From the NCBI RefSeq assembly GCF_021917145.1, contig NC_061073.1, positions 9,661,211 through 9,725,210 on the forward strand: DNA of 64,000 nucleotides, read 5' to 3'. The position numbers and the translations under genes were made by a program. Positions 1 to 10,343 of this stretch are shown here, one piece after another (the stretch's first letter is position 1; each line of letters opens with the position of its first letter). The notes under the pieces are model-generated. The model saw only the letters and a list, made by a program, of their open reading frames with translations. It had not been told where the DNA came from and did not search any database. The DNA comes from Hypomesus transpacificus. Lineage: Eukaryota > Chordata > Actinopteri > Osmeriformes > Osmeridae.

Positions 1-1175
1 CCACCTGACTCCGGTGTCGGGTGAACTTTACATTTTGCGGGTTTATCCCATGTGTTGCATGGATTACATAGCCAGCAAAGCTGGTTTTACTTACTGAGGT
101 TTGACCCACCAGTAATAAAACCATGAACAGACCCCAGACTGAGCTACTCTCCGCAGTCCTTCGTACGAGCCTGATCTATCCTGAAACGTGTTCTTAGAGG
201 CTGCCTAGTATGACATTGGACAAGAAATGTAAACTGTCGTTAACAACACAGCACCCTCAAGCCTGTTTCAACACCTTTTCTGCTGCGTCGCCTTATCACC
301 GTGACTGTTCGAAGAAATTGCAGAAAAGTAATATTTTTACACAGGAGCCGACCATTTCCAGCCTGTGACGTCCTCAGGGTTTATTCAGTACCAAGACTCT
401 GGATGTGGCCTGTAACAAGGAAAGGTGAAGGATAAGTTGTTTATTGAAATGTGAAAATACAAAGCTTCAGCGGTGGTTGTGCGAGGCTAGCACAAAAGCG
501 TTCTCGTCACACAGGAAGTAAGCCCTTCATATCTGCCAGGGTTAAGTTGCCCATTTTCTGTCCGCTTCTTTGTCCAAAATGCCACTGGCATTCTGGGAAA
601 GGTTCAAAAGAAAGAGGTGTCTGCTCTGCCTTTGAAATTCTAATAAGATGGAGACCAAATACAACATTGAACCATTTTACTGCCCTTATCCTTAAAGAGG
701 GTGAACGCTATTTTTTTATTTATGTTTTGATGTGGAAATGCTCGGACCCCCCTCCTTCCCTCTGCATGTAACTGCTCACCAAGATGTGATGTGTGTTTCA
801 GCAAGGACAGGAAGAGAGACAGGCCTGGCTGAAAGAGACAATTCAGAGCTCCATGGCATGTGGCAACTGGCAATACTCTACTGACAATACAACAAGTTCC
901 ACCTAAACCTCTCTGGCTGGAACTGTCGGGGGGTAGTATGTGTTTGACAGTGTCTGGGAGAGAAAACGAGAGAGCTGTGTTTGGAATCAGTCCAGCCCAG
1001 CTGCATCACAGTACGAGCTGAACAAGTGAACCATGAAAACAGGTTGTTCTAACATGTTGTTAGGGGTGAATAACGAAGGGAATGCAATATTAATGGTGGG
1101 TGGTGGGGTCAGGTGATGCTGTTGGTCTTTTGTGCTCGTTCTTTTACTCACACGCTCCTCTCGGACACAAACACT

Positions 1176-1268
1176 GCTGTCACATCACCACTGTCTGATG
1201 TCACATCACCTCTGTCTGATGTCACATCACCTCTGTCTGATGTCACATCACCACTGTCTGATGTAACA
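1176..1268. repeat. Minisatellite, about 21-base unit, 4 copies
   Basis: Four consecutive units share the core CTGTCTGATGTCACATCACC, with one or two substitutions between units. Each unit carries the near-palindrome TGATGTCACATCA. The last unit decays into TGATGTAACACTG. Confidence 0.85.
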
Positions 1269-1679
1269 CTGCCTAGAAGGACCATGGTGACAACATACTG
1301 CCCCTTCGTTTAGCACAGCCCTCCCTTATCAGACTACTTAACATTTAATTGGATATTTTTCAGAATTGCCTTGAGGACTTTAACACATTTAATGCAAATT
1401 GGATGAATTATGAAAATGCTGAAAATGAGGAGGGATGTATGCAATGTAAAAAAAAACATTTTTTGCTTGTAATAACCAAGGGAAAATGCAGAGTGGCAAC
1501 TTTAAGGTTAGAAGAAGAATCAGAATCAGAATTGATGTTTATTCGCCATGAAAATTTGCTCAGACAAGGAATTTACTTTGGCAGGAAGGCTTACCTAGGC
1601 AGCCATTTTCGGCGCCAAGCGATGTTACATTACCTACAAAGCAATACCTATAGTAAAAACACTGGAACATTAGAATCGC

Positions 1680-2105
1680 TCTGGATGTGAGGGGGGAGGA
1701 GATGTGAGGGGAGGGGATGTGAGGGGGGAGGAGATGTGAGGGGGGAGGAGATGTGAGGGGGGAGGAGATGTGAGGGGGGAAGAGATGTGAGGGGGGAGGA
1801 GATGTGAGGGGGGAGGAGATGTGAGGGGGGAAGAGATGTGAGGGGGGAGGAGATGTGAGGGGGGAAGAGATGTGAGGGGGGAGGAGATGTGAGGGGGGGG
1901 GATGTGAGGGGGGAGGAGATGTGAGGGGGGAGGAGATGTGAGGGGGGGGGGATGTGAGGGGGGAGGAGATGTGAGGGGGGAGGAGATGTGAGGGGGGGGA
2001 TGTGAGGGGGGAGGAGATGTGAGGGGGGAGGAGATGTGAGGGGGGGGGAGATGTGAGGGGGGAGGAGATGTGAGGGGGAGGAGATGTGAGGGGGGGGGGA
2101 GATGT
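1680..2105. repeat. Purine-rich minisatellite, about 17-base unit
   Basis: Some 24 units of the type GATGTGAGGGGGGAGGA, with variation in the length of the G run (5 to 9). The plus strand is almost entirely purine. The minus-strand frame of prolines, serines and histidines across it is a by-product of the repeat and not a gene. Confidence 0.95.
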
Positions 2106-2614
2106 TGTGAAGGGGCAGTTGAAGGTTGTGTTACTAAACCAAGATCAATACTAACACCCACTGACCCCTGAAAAACCTGACCTCCCCTCACATCAAGCTG
2201 CAATGGGAACTAAAACCATCATTAAGTGTAACTATGTAGCAGTTATGGAAATACAATTTTGTTACTATGGGTTTTGCTATGTAGTTAAAGGGTAGTTAAC
2301 GTCATCTGAATGTAGACTGTTTCCATTAAAGCACTTCAATGTTGTATATTCAACATCCCTCCTTTCCTGCTCTCAGGTCCTGGAAATGGAAAACAGGGTA
2401 TAAGTGTGCAGATGGTGTTCTGTGCGTCTGCTGAGTGATGGTAAGGCCATCACCTGAGTTAGTGTGGAATCAACAGTGTTTATGGAAGCCTCAGCTTCAG
2501 AACAGGAGTACAAATTCAGCTGAGTTAGATGCCTGGTCTTATCCACCCAAGCTGGGAGGTTGAATGAAATAAAAAGCCACGCAAATCCCACTGTGCAGTC
2601 CACGTCTCACCATA

Positions 2615-2890
2615 TCGCTCTCCCTCCCTCTCTCTTACTCTGTCTCCCTCTCTCTTACTCTGTCTCCCTCTCTCTTACTCTGTCTCCCTCTCTCTTACTC
2701 TGTCTCCCTCTCTCTTACTCTGTCTCCCTCTATCTTACTCTGTCTCCCTCTCTCTTACTCTGTCTCCCTCTCTCTTACTCTGTCTCCCTCTCTCTTACTC
2801 TGTCTCCCTCTCTCTTACTCTGTCTCCCTCTCTCTTACTCTGTCTCCCTCTCTCTTACTCTGTCTCCCTCTCTCTTACTCTGTCTACCTC
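2615..2890. repeat. Minisatellite, 20-base CT-rich unit, about 13 copies
   Basis: Perfect or near-perfect copies of TCTCTTACTCTGTCTCCCTC follow one another in phase. The array runs on into irregular CT-rich sequence to about 3020. Confidence 0.95.
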
Positions 2891-4139
2891 TCTCTACCCC
2901 TCTCTTTCTCTCTCTCTCTTTTTCTCCCTCTCTCTTTCTCTTTCTCTATTTCACTCTCCCTCTCTCTCTTTCCCTCTCTCTCGCTCTCTCTTCACAGCAT
3001 ATCTCTCTCTCTTTCTCTCTCATATTCATGTAACTCATTTCTCCTCTATCACTATAGTTGTCTCTCTCCTGGGTCTTATTAAAAAGCATCGCTTCTTCGA
3101 CAGTGTCTTGCTGAGAGATGTTATACTTGTATTAAGTACCTTGGGATGTCGCCTATAAACGATGATTATCTTTGAATGTGGGGACGAATGCATTCCAATT
3201 ATCTAGTTATTATTCCCCCTTCCACCACGTAGAATTGAAAAGACACAACAGGGTTCCCTAACAATCTGTTATGTGAGTCACAGAGAGAGAGACAAGATAA
3301 CTGAGATATATTCATCTCTTTGCAGAATGATGAAGACCACTGCATGCACAGCAGATGTAAAAGCTGTGGTCTATTCAATAAACGTCCCTCTGGGAGATAG
3401 AGACGTGAGCCAAATCGTCATTCATCCTCTAGCCGAATCTAATCTGCAAAAGTCTTTCAAATACTGCTGCGTTGTTCTTCACTTCACTTCAGCATCTGCA
3501 TCGTGTTTTTAGGACTCACTCACATGTAACGTGTGTCCTCCTCATGCCACATTACAGTCACACATGTGTATTTGGTTTCTGTTTACGGTTTTTCTCAATT
3601 GGTTTGGCTCATTTCACGAAACAGAAATGACATTCTCAAAACAACACGTGCAAACCTCCAAACCGCTGGGCACTTGTTCACAACATATTGGAATTGTTTA
3701 TTCCTTTAATCAAATTGCAATTGTATTAGCACATCCTTGTAAATGACAAGTGCAATTGCCTACAGTTTGCACACATTTCAAATGATTTTGCACATCTTTG
3801 AAATTTTTAGGTATAATTGCCTTCAATTAGGCCAACTATCAATTGAAAATATCTTGCTGGTCTAAACTGACTGTTATTTCTCAGTCAAGTGGTTGTTCTC
3901 TGCAAAACATATTGGCATAATTTCCTTGTGTACATCATCACCTGCACAATAGTTCACTCCACTGTCAAAAACCTTTCAGGCACATAATACCATGAAAAAC
4001 ATCATGGTATATACTGTAATATGGATCTCTTGGATCATCTGCTTACAGTCATTGTCAGGTGCAACTAGAACTTTACTAAACAATGGGACACATCCGATCA
4101 CCAATCACACAGTAAGTTTAGTTAGCTGACAGGAGCTAT

Positions 4140-4710
4140 GCAGCAGTAAAATGAGTGAAAAAATAGTGAAATCCTTCCATCAAATATATAGAGCTTGTCC
4201 CAGGCCAGCTCGGGGGAAACATCACTGTTTATGCTGCCATTTCAGAGAATGGTGTAGTCACCCACATTCCCAGTCTTGGCCCATACAATACCCAGACACT
4301 CCTGGTGTCCTTGGACTGCCTGTACTCCGATCTTATCCCTCTACATGAGACCACTTTCTTACATTTGTCATTGTGTGGGACAGTGTAAGCTTCTACCGTC
4401 ACCCGCTCATCAGGATTCACTGCCCATCAAAGAATGCTAATGGTGCTCATATCACCTAACTCCCCGTTCCTTAAACCTATCCAGGAGGTTTTTTCTGCAT
4501 GGAGGTGGAGGGTTTATGAGCATCGGGCTCAAAACCAGAGGTCCCTGCTCCAGGCAATGGATGCTGCTTGTGATGATGTCACAGCAGATAAGTGTAGGGG
4601 ATTGTTGCGGCATGAACAACAATTCTTCCCCTGTTGCATCGTAAGGGAGAACATCAGATGTGATGTCAATGAAATCTGTGGCCAGACAGACAGTGAGGAC
4701 GACAACTAGT
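4140..4710 (+). pseudogene. Broken Tc1/mariner-type transposase
   Basis: The translation recalls the C-terminal half of uncharacterised fish transposases of the IS630/Tc1/mariner superfamily: a stretch reading AAISENGVVTHIPSLGPYNT in one frame (about 4233-4292), then, after frame changes and a stop, a block in another frame containing SPNSPFLKPIQEVFSAWRWR (about 4446-4505). The latter matches the SPxLNPIE-type motif before the third catalytic acidic residue. The frame ends at a stop at 4707-4709. The open pieces are in different frames and the N-terminal DNA-binding half is not readable, so it cannot make an active protein. It sits between the two ends of the transposon, as expected. Confidence 0.7.
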
Positions 4711-5033
4711 GAAACTCCAGCTTTGCTTTACTTTCTTACTGTATGTGTTTCCTTCTTGCCGTGAAATGCACCCTCTGCAACTCTGACTAGGAGGGGGTCA
4801 CTTGCCTGAAACTTACTGTGGTTACTCATACTACTAGTGTAGGTTATACATAATGTTAGTTTTGATGTGCTTATTGTATGAAAGTATATTGTGCTGTACA
4901 CATTTCCTGTAACAGTAACCATGATGTATGGCAATTACAGTAACAATTTCCATGGCAGTGTAAGTGCAATATGTGATGTGAAACCTTGTAGGTTACTCTT
5001 GAATTACTGTAATCTTTTTTCTGTTTGATGCAC

Positions 5034-5466
5034 ATTTACATTTTACATGTATTCATTTAGCAGACGCTTTTATCCAAAGCGACTTCCAAGCTGTCTGCTT
5101 TACAAAAGAGCATAGGTCAATGATCCTAAACAACGAGATAGCCACAAAAACATTGTGGTTAGCCAAAACATGAAGCATACATTACAGTATTGTTGCTTGC
5201 TTTTCTACAGGTGCACTCTTGCACTTTTGAGGTTCATGTTGTTTAGTTGTAACTTGTTTGGCTACATGCTCTTATGGTTCTTCTCTTTGGCACTTACTGT
5301 ATTTGGGTTTTTCACAATGTATGCTTCATGTTTTGGCTACCCGAAATGTTTGGGGCTATCGCGTTGTTACTGTATGATCAGTGACCTATGCACTCTTGTA
5401 AAGCTCTCTTGGAAGTCGCTTTGGATGAAAGCATCTGCTAAATGAATAAATTTACACTGTAAATGC
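5034..5466. mobile_element. Fold-back element with LINE/SINE-like tail sequence at both ends
   Basis: Two imperfect inverted arms of about 150 bases (5034-5185 and 5312-5466) flank a loop of about 125 bases. Each arm starts with the fish repeat core TTTAGCAGACGCTTTTATCC or a variant, followed by a shared stretch including GCCAAAACATGAAGCATACA. The same core forms the 3' tail of the LINE fragment at 18928-19236. The element lies inside the Tc1/mariner element, downstream of its transposase, so it inserted later. Whether it is a hairpin MITE or two inverted tail copies I cannot decide. Confidence 0.7.
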
Positions 5467-6027
5467 AGATTGAGACACATTGTATTCTGGAAAGAAAACA
5501 TCTACTACAGTAACTGTAGCACAGTGCACATGAGGGATATTTCTAAGGTCCACTGCCATACTGACAAAACATCTAAACATTTTGACCTGCAGTGTTTACA
5601 CAATGCCAAAGGGACTTTTCATTTTGGGGGCACTGACTATTTGTATGAGAGAAGGATTTAGTTTTGACTGATAAGTTGTCTGTTTTAGGAAAGAGATGAC
5701 CCTTTGCCGGTGTTCCATGGTGTTTTGCTGAACCATCTGGGTTATTTTGGCAAATGTATTTAAAGGTTTGAGAATGTTCAAATTTTTTTCGAGCGATGAG
5801 CCAAAGCAATCGAGAAGGAACTTTTCATTTTGAGGGCACTGACTATTTATATGAGAAAATGATTTGGTTTTGAAGCATGAGTTAACTGTTTTGGGTGAGA
5901 TATGACCTTTTGAAGGTGATCTATGTAGTTGTGCTGAACCATATAGGCTATTTTGCTAAATGCACGTGGAGCTTTGAGAATGTCATTTCTGTTTCAAGAA
6001 TTGAGCCAAAGCAATCGAGAAAAACTG

Positions 6028-9000
6028 TAAGAGCACGTGTGAAAGCCCCCCTAAGAAAACCTTTCATCCTGCACTCTCCAGAGACAGGAATTCAGGAAAC
6101 GTTTCTCCAGCGAGACCTGAAATCCGCAGAGGAAGAGAGCGTGTACTAATGAGACACAGAGGGAAGGTCCTACTGTAATCAGCTTCTCTCTTCCTGCTCT
6201 CTGTTCTCACACTCCGCACGGCTGGACAGGCTGGTGCGGACGCCATCATAGACGATGTTTTCTCTGTAGTGATGAGTGAGCTCTCAGATGGTGAGTGTTC
6301 TCTCTCTGTAGTGATGAGTGAGCTCTAAGATGGTGAGTGTTCTCTCTCTGGTGATGCCCAGGTTCAGATATCTCTTTGGACCAGGCTCTGTTCAACATGG
6401 AGGTAATGTGAGGCCTTGTTTTGGCTCAATGTAAAGCTTGCTTTCAGGTAAGGTCTCTTCCTTACTTTGTTTTCCTCAATACCAGAAATATGTTTCCACA
6501 TGCTCTTATGTGGCCTTGTTGTTAAGAGGGGGCTTCTTTGCAGCACTAAGGCCTGCTTGATGGTCGAGTGCAGCTGTCTTTCTGGAGTTTCCCGCCTCTG
6601 CTGTCTTATCTCTGATAGTCATAATGAATGTGGTTCCATAATCGCTTCTGTGATCAAAGCACTTTACGCTTATTGGAAGACAAGAACATTTTTTATAAAC
6701 ATTTACCGCATGCTCCACGAATCAGAGAAAACTATTTTGTTGCATTATTTCAATTACTCATTGTACAAAGAGCACTTTCAGATTGAATGGATGAAATCTA
6801 ATTCTGTTCAAGACCAAAGCTGAGGATTTTAAAGCCTGGTTTACATTCAAAAGCCATGATGGGTTTAAATGAACCCATTTAAAAGACAAAACATTTGAGA
6901 TCTGATGGAAACACTCGCGATGGAAGGGATGCTATTCTACCAGGCCTCAGTGCAGCTGTTGGATGGAAACTGATAGAAAAAAGATAACAGTGAACAGATG
7001 CGGAGATATCTGAGATAAGACAAGCAAGACGGATGGAGGGGCCTGAGCATGGCAGGCCCCGCGGCTGTGCTGCAACGCTGCCATCTGCCTCCCTCACCAC
7101 GCTGGTGGGTGCAGGGAAGCACTGATATTCCTCAAAAACAACTCTTCTTCTGTACATGATGCGCTGCCAACTCCATTTTCATTCCGACAGCTTTCTATCT
7201 AGTCAAGGTTTCTGGTGTTAAAACAGTATATTTGAGTGCCCACAGCAATATGAGGCCGTGTTATTTAGTGTAGATGTCACGACCCACTCCCCTTGAGCTC
7301 GATTTCCCTGTCTGTCTGGTTTGTTCTGTGTTTTAAGTGGCGTTCCTGAACGTACCCCTTTCCGGTTGCTGGGCAAGAAACCTGCTCTCACCTGTCCCTC
7401 TTCAGCAATAAACACACCTGGTCCTGATCATCATCATCACTACACTACTATAAACACACCTGGTCCTGATCATCATCATCACTACACTACTATAAACACA
7501 CCTGGTTTGTATCACCAATAAACATCACCTTTTTCACCACCTACCAGTCCAGGTCTGCGTTTGGGTTCAATCACTGGGAACTGGGATAGTAGATCTGTAT
7601 ACTGTAAAGCCATCAGCCCAAAAGTAATGAACTCCGATAACATTTCAAATTTTAAAGGAAAACTAATTTCAAATCTTAACAGATTTTCACTGTACATAAA
7701 TTAATCTAAAAGGGCTTTAAATTAAACTACTTTTAGACTGGCCCACAATATTTCCACAACATTAAGGAAAAAACTAGTTGCATATCTTTGTCAACTCTAC
7801 ACCTAGAGTTACTGAGGTGGGTGTTTCACTGTAGGGTTCGTTTACCAGGAAAAGCCTCTTTTCACTCACATCACAAAAAGGCACCAACAAAAGGTGTACA
7901 AAGCCCTGCTGCACTCCCCTTAATGTAGGTCATGGCCAGTCTTTACAAAGAAGCTTCTTTAAAGATGTCATTAAATCTTTGCTAAACATTAACCAGCTGG
8001 GGTAAAAAATTAACAAGGATTGCTTAGGTTTACAAAACATTGAAGCCACATAAGAAACGATGAGAAGCTTCAGTTGATATAACCATGGACTAAACTCTCT
8101 AGAAAGAAGTGTGCTGATTACTCCAAATAGATGTCATTTGGGATAATAGCACAAGGTACAGCTATCTGGGTTAGCAAGACATTGTCATGAACCACAATGC
8201 ATTGTTGCCTGTACATTTGACAACTTTGAGCTGTAAAATGAACAGCAAAACAGCAGGACGGAAATGAAGGCAAGCAGTTGTTGTGTTGTGAGAGAATGAG
8301 ACAGTAAGGGAAACCTTCTAACCATTGAAAGTTTGTAGTAGCTTTAGTAGCTGTAGTAGCTGTAGTAGCTTACTGTGAACAGGCACACTGTTCAGCAGGC
8401 TGTATGTTCATCGTCATCATGGGAAAGGGAGAGGTGGAGGGAGATGGAGAAGGAGAGGGGGAGGGAGCGGGAGAAGTAGGGGGGTGAGGGGGGGGGGGGA
8501 GCACAGTAGACAGTCCACGGCTGGACCCTTCAGTCCCATGCCGAGTCTTGGATGGAGATGTGTTCAAAATGAACACGTCACCAAATCTTAAATACATGGA
8601 GAATACATGGTATTGACCAAATGACTGACCAATAACAGAAGCATAGCCACTAGGCCATTCCAAATTATAATGAACCACGACTTCATAAATAGCATGATAA
8701 ACAATGGGCTAATTAAAAATTAAGAATTTTTGCAATCAATTTGTATATCTTTTAATGCAACACAAACATACCACAATTGCATGAATTACAACATTTGGTG
8801 TAACATTTCGTTTCCTCATTAACTGCTGTGGAATGGCGAAGTCTTGCGGACGGTTATCGCATCTTTATCATGCACGCCAGTCACAATAGAATCAACCAAT
8901 CCTCTCAGCTGGGGAGGCGCCTTGAAAGAGACGCTGCATTTAAAAGCCTGTGGAGCGCCGCCAGAGTGCACGATGAACAACAAAGCGTAAAGATGCAGAC

Positions 9001-9113
9001 TTCTCTACAGATGTTGAGTACTTATGAAAAACATTTACTGCCTAACTGTAATGTTGTACATTTGAGTACTTCCGAGTCCGACTATCTTTACCGTCAGGAG
9101 CGTAATAGGTGAT
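6028..9113. other. Intergenic region upstream of the receptor gene
   Basis: No gene recognised. It contains a 2.5-copy tandem repeat at about 7405-7510, a short TAGTAGCTG repeat near 8340-8370, and a G-rich stretch at 8425-8500. The last 300 bases before the receptor are its likely promoter and 5' UTR; a TATA-like TTTAAAAG lies at about 8939-8946, some 170 bases before the first ATG. The frame open at 8828-9112 ends one base before that ATG and shows no family resemblance, so I treat it as 5' UTR. Confidence 0.5.
7405..7510. repeat. Tandem repeat, about 46-base unit, about 2.5 copies
   Basis: Two adjacent copies begin AATAAACACACCTGGTCC or ATAAACACACCTGG and share the core GATCATCATCATCACTACAC, followed by a third partial copy. 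No coding meaning seen. Confidence 0.8.
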
Positions 9114-10343
9114 ATGCAACCGGCACACAGATTAATGCTGGTGAAGGCACCCGGGATTGTCTTGTTAACGGAGAGGATGGCGGATTTGTGGAACCATACA
9201 GGCAGCTTATACAACCGATCGGGTATGATCCCGGATCGTTTCAGCAGTTTGGAGGACATAGATATTCCCGCGGACGGTAGTCCAACTTTACGCATCATGA
9301 TTTCCATAGTGTATTCTGTTGTGTGCGCAGCAGGTTTGGTTGGAAATCTACTGGTCTTTTTCTTGATGAAAGTGAGACGAGGAAGGAAGAGGTCCACGAT
9401 CAACTTTTTCATACTTAACCTGGCCATGACAGACTTTCAGTTCGTTCTGACCTTGCCTTTTTGGGCGGTGGACACAGCCATGGACTTCAGTTGGCCATTT
9501 GGAAATGCAATGTGTAAGATCATTTCCTCAGTCACTGTAATGAACATGTACGCAAGCGTGTTCTTTCTGACTGCTATGAGTGTTACTCGCTACTGGTCTG
9601 TTGCCTCGGCTCTGAAAGACCGCACGCGGAACAGATACTGCTCGGTGAGATGGGTGAGCGCAGTGCTCTGGGTCTCGGCCACCGTGGCTACCGCACCAAC
9701 TGCTATATTCTCCACAGTGACAAACGTAGCTGGTGAAAAACTATGCCTTCTCAGATTTCCAGAAGGCCATTACTGGTTGGCTCTGTACCACTTACAGAAA
9801 ATCCTCGTTGCCTTCGTTTTTCCCATGCTCATTGTCACAGTTTGCTATTTACTGCTTCTCCGGTTCGTTCGTTTAAGGAGCATGAACAACAACCACATAA
9901 AAAGGAGGTCTAGAGTCACAAAATCTGTAACCATTGTTGTCCTATCCTTTTTTTTGTGCTGGATGCCAAATCATGCTATTACATTCTGGGGTGTTTTGGT
10001 GAAATTCAATGTTGTTAATTGGGACAAGTCGTATTATATTGTTCACACATATGTTTTCTCTGTGACGGTTTGCCTTGCGCATGCCAACAGCTGCTTGAAC
10101 CCAGTGTTGTATTGCCTTATGCGAAGAGAGTTCAGAAAAATGCTGAAGGATTTATTTTGGCGGATGTCTTCACCAGTGATGTCAAACTCCTGTCAAGTGC
10201 GACCGTTTTCTGGAACTCTTAAAATGGACCAAGATGATACCCAGATAGTTATCCCTTTGAATGTCATGGAAACCGACCAGTGTCAACTATCAATTGAAAA
10301 CGGACCATGTGAATCTTCCGTTGTCAACCAGCTCCGTAGGTAA
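9114..10343 (+). CDS. rxfp3: Relaxin-3 receptor-like GPCR (RXFP3 family)
   Basis: A single-exon class A GPCR of 409 residues, the usual architecture of RXFP3 genes. Family members bind relaxin-3 or INSL5-type peptides at the plasma membrane and signal through Gi. Seen: N-glycosylation sites NHT (27) and NRS (34) before TM1; TM1 from about 60 with GN at 77-78; the conserved cysteine pair Cys134 and Cys211; TRY at 158-160 in place of DRY; an RXFP3-like third loop (HIKRRSRVTKSVTIVVLSFF, 261-280); CWMP in TM6; NPVLY at 329-333; an RREFRK helix 8. Met22 (9177) may be the real start, since the segment before it is poorly conserved by eye and its context is good. Teleosts carry several RXFP3 paralogues and the subtype cannot be fixed here. 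Two AATAAA-like signals follow (for example 11060-11065). The gene is not in the human neighbourhood of calml4/cln6. Confidence 0.92.
   Translation: MQPAHRLMLVKAPGIVLLTERMADLWNHTGSLYNRSGMIPDRFSSLEDIDIPADGSPTLRIMISIVYSVVCAAGLVGNLLVFFLMKVRRGRKRSTINFFILNLAMTDFQFVLTLPFWAVDTAMDFSWPFGNAMCKIISSVTVMNMYASVFFLTAMSVTRYWSVASALKDRTRNRYCSVRWVSAVLWVSATVATAPTAIFSTVTNVAGEKLCLLRFPEGHYWLALYHLQKILVAFVFPMLIVTVCYLLLLRFVRLRSMNNNHIKRRSRVTKSVTIVVLSFFLCWMPNHAITFWGVLVKFNVVNWDKSYYIVHTYVFSVTVCLAHANSCLNPVLYCLMRREFRKMLKDLFWRMSSPVMSNSCQVRPFSGTLKMDQDDTQIVIPLNVMETDQCQLSIENGPCESSVVNQLRR

Larger units (their letters stand above)
1..3585. other. Intergenic region with three tandem arrays, no gene recognised
   Basis: No reading frame here resembles a protein I know. 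The frames present are short or lie inside repeats. It holds a four-unit array at 1176-1268, a purine-rich array at 1680-2105 and a pyrimidine-rich array at 2615-2890 that grades into CT-rich sequence to about 3020. The rest is AT-rich, unremarkable sequence. Confidence 0.6.
3586..6027 (+). mobile_element. Tc1/mariner (IS630) superfamily DNA transposon, degraded
   Basis: The two ends are inverted copies of each other over about 60 bases. The left end starts CGGTTTTTCTCAATTGGTTT and the right end, read on the minus strand, starts CAGTTTTTCTCGATTGCTTT; both continue into a shared GAAACAGAAATGACATTCTC. Each end is bordered by TA (3584-3585 and 6028-6029), the target duplication expected for this superfamily. 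A broken transposase lies at about 4140-4710. A fold-back element is nested at 5034-5466, and the 3' subterminal part is tandemly duplicated (about 5600-5815 and 5817-6027). Superfamily assignment rests on the ends, the TA and the transposase remnant; the family is not named. Confidence 0.78.

Noticed and set aside
2560..3033. 157-codon frame rich in Leu and Ser
   Set aside because: Encoded by the CT-rich 20-base array; no protein family.
8828..9112. 94-codon frame just upstream of the receptor
   Set aside because: No family resemblance, different frame, and it falls where the 5' UTR should be.
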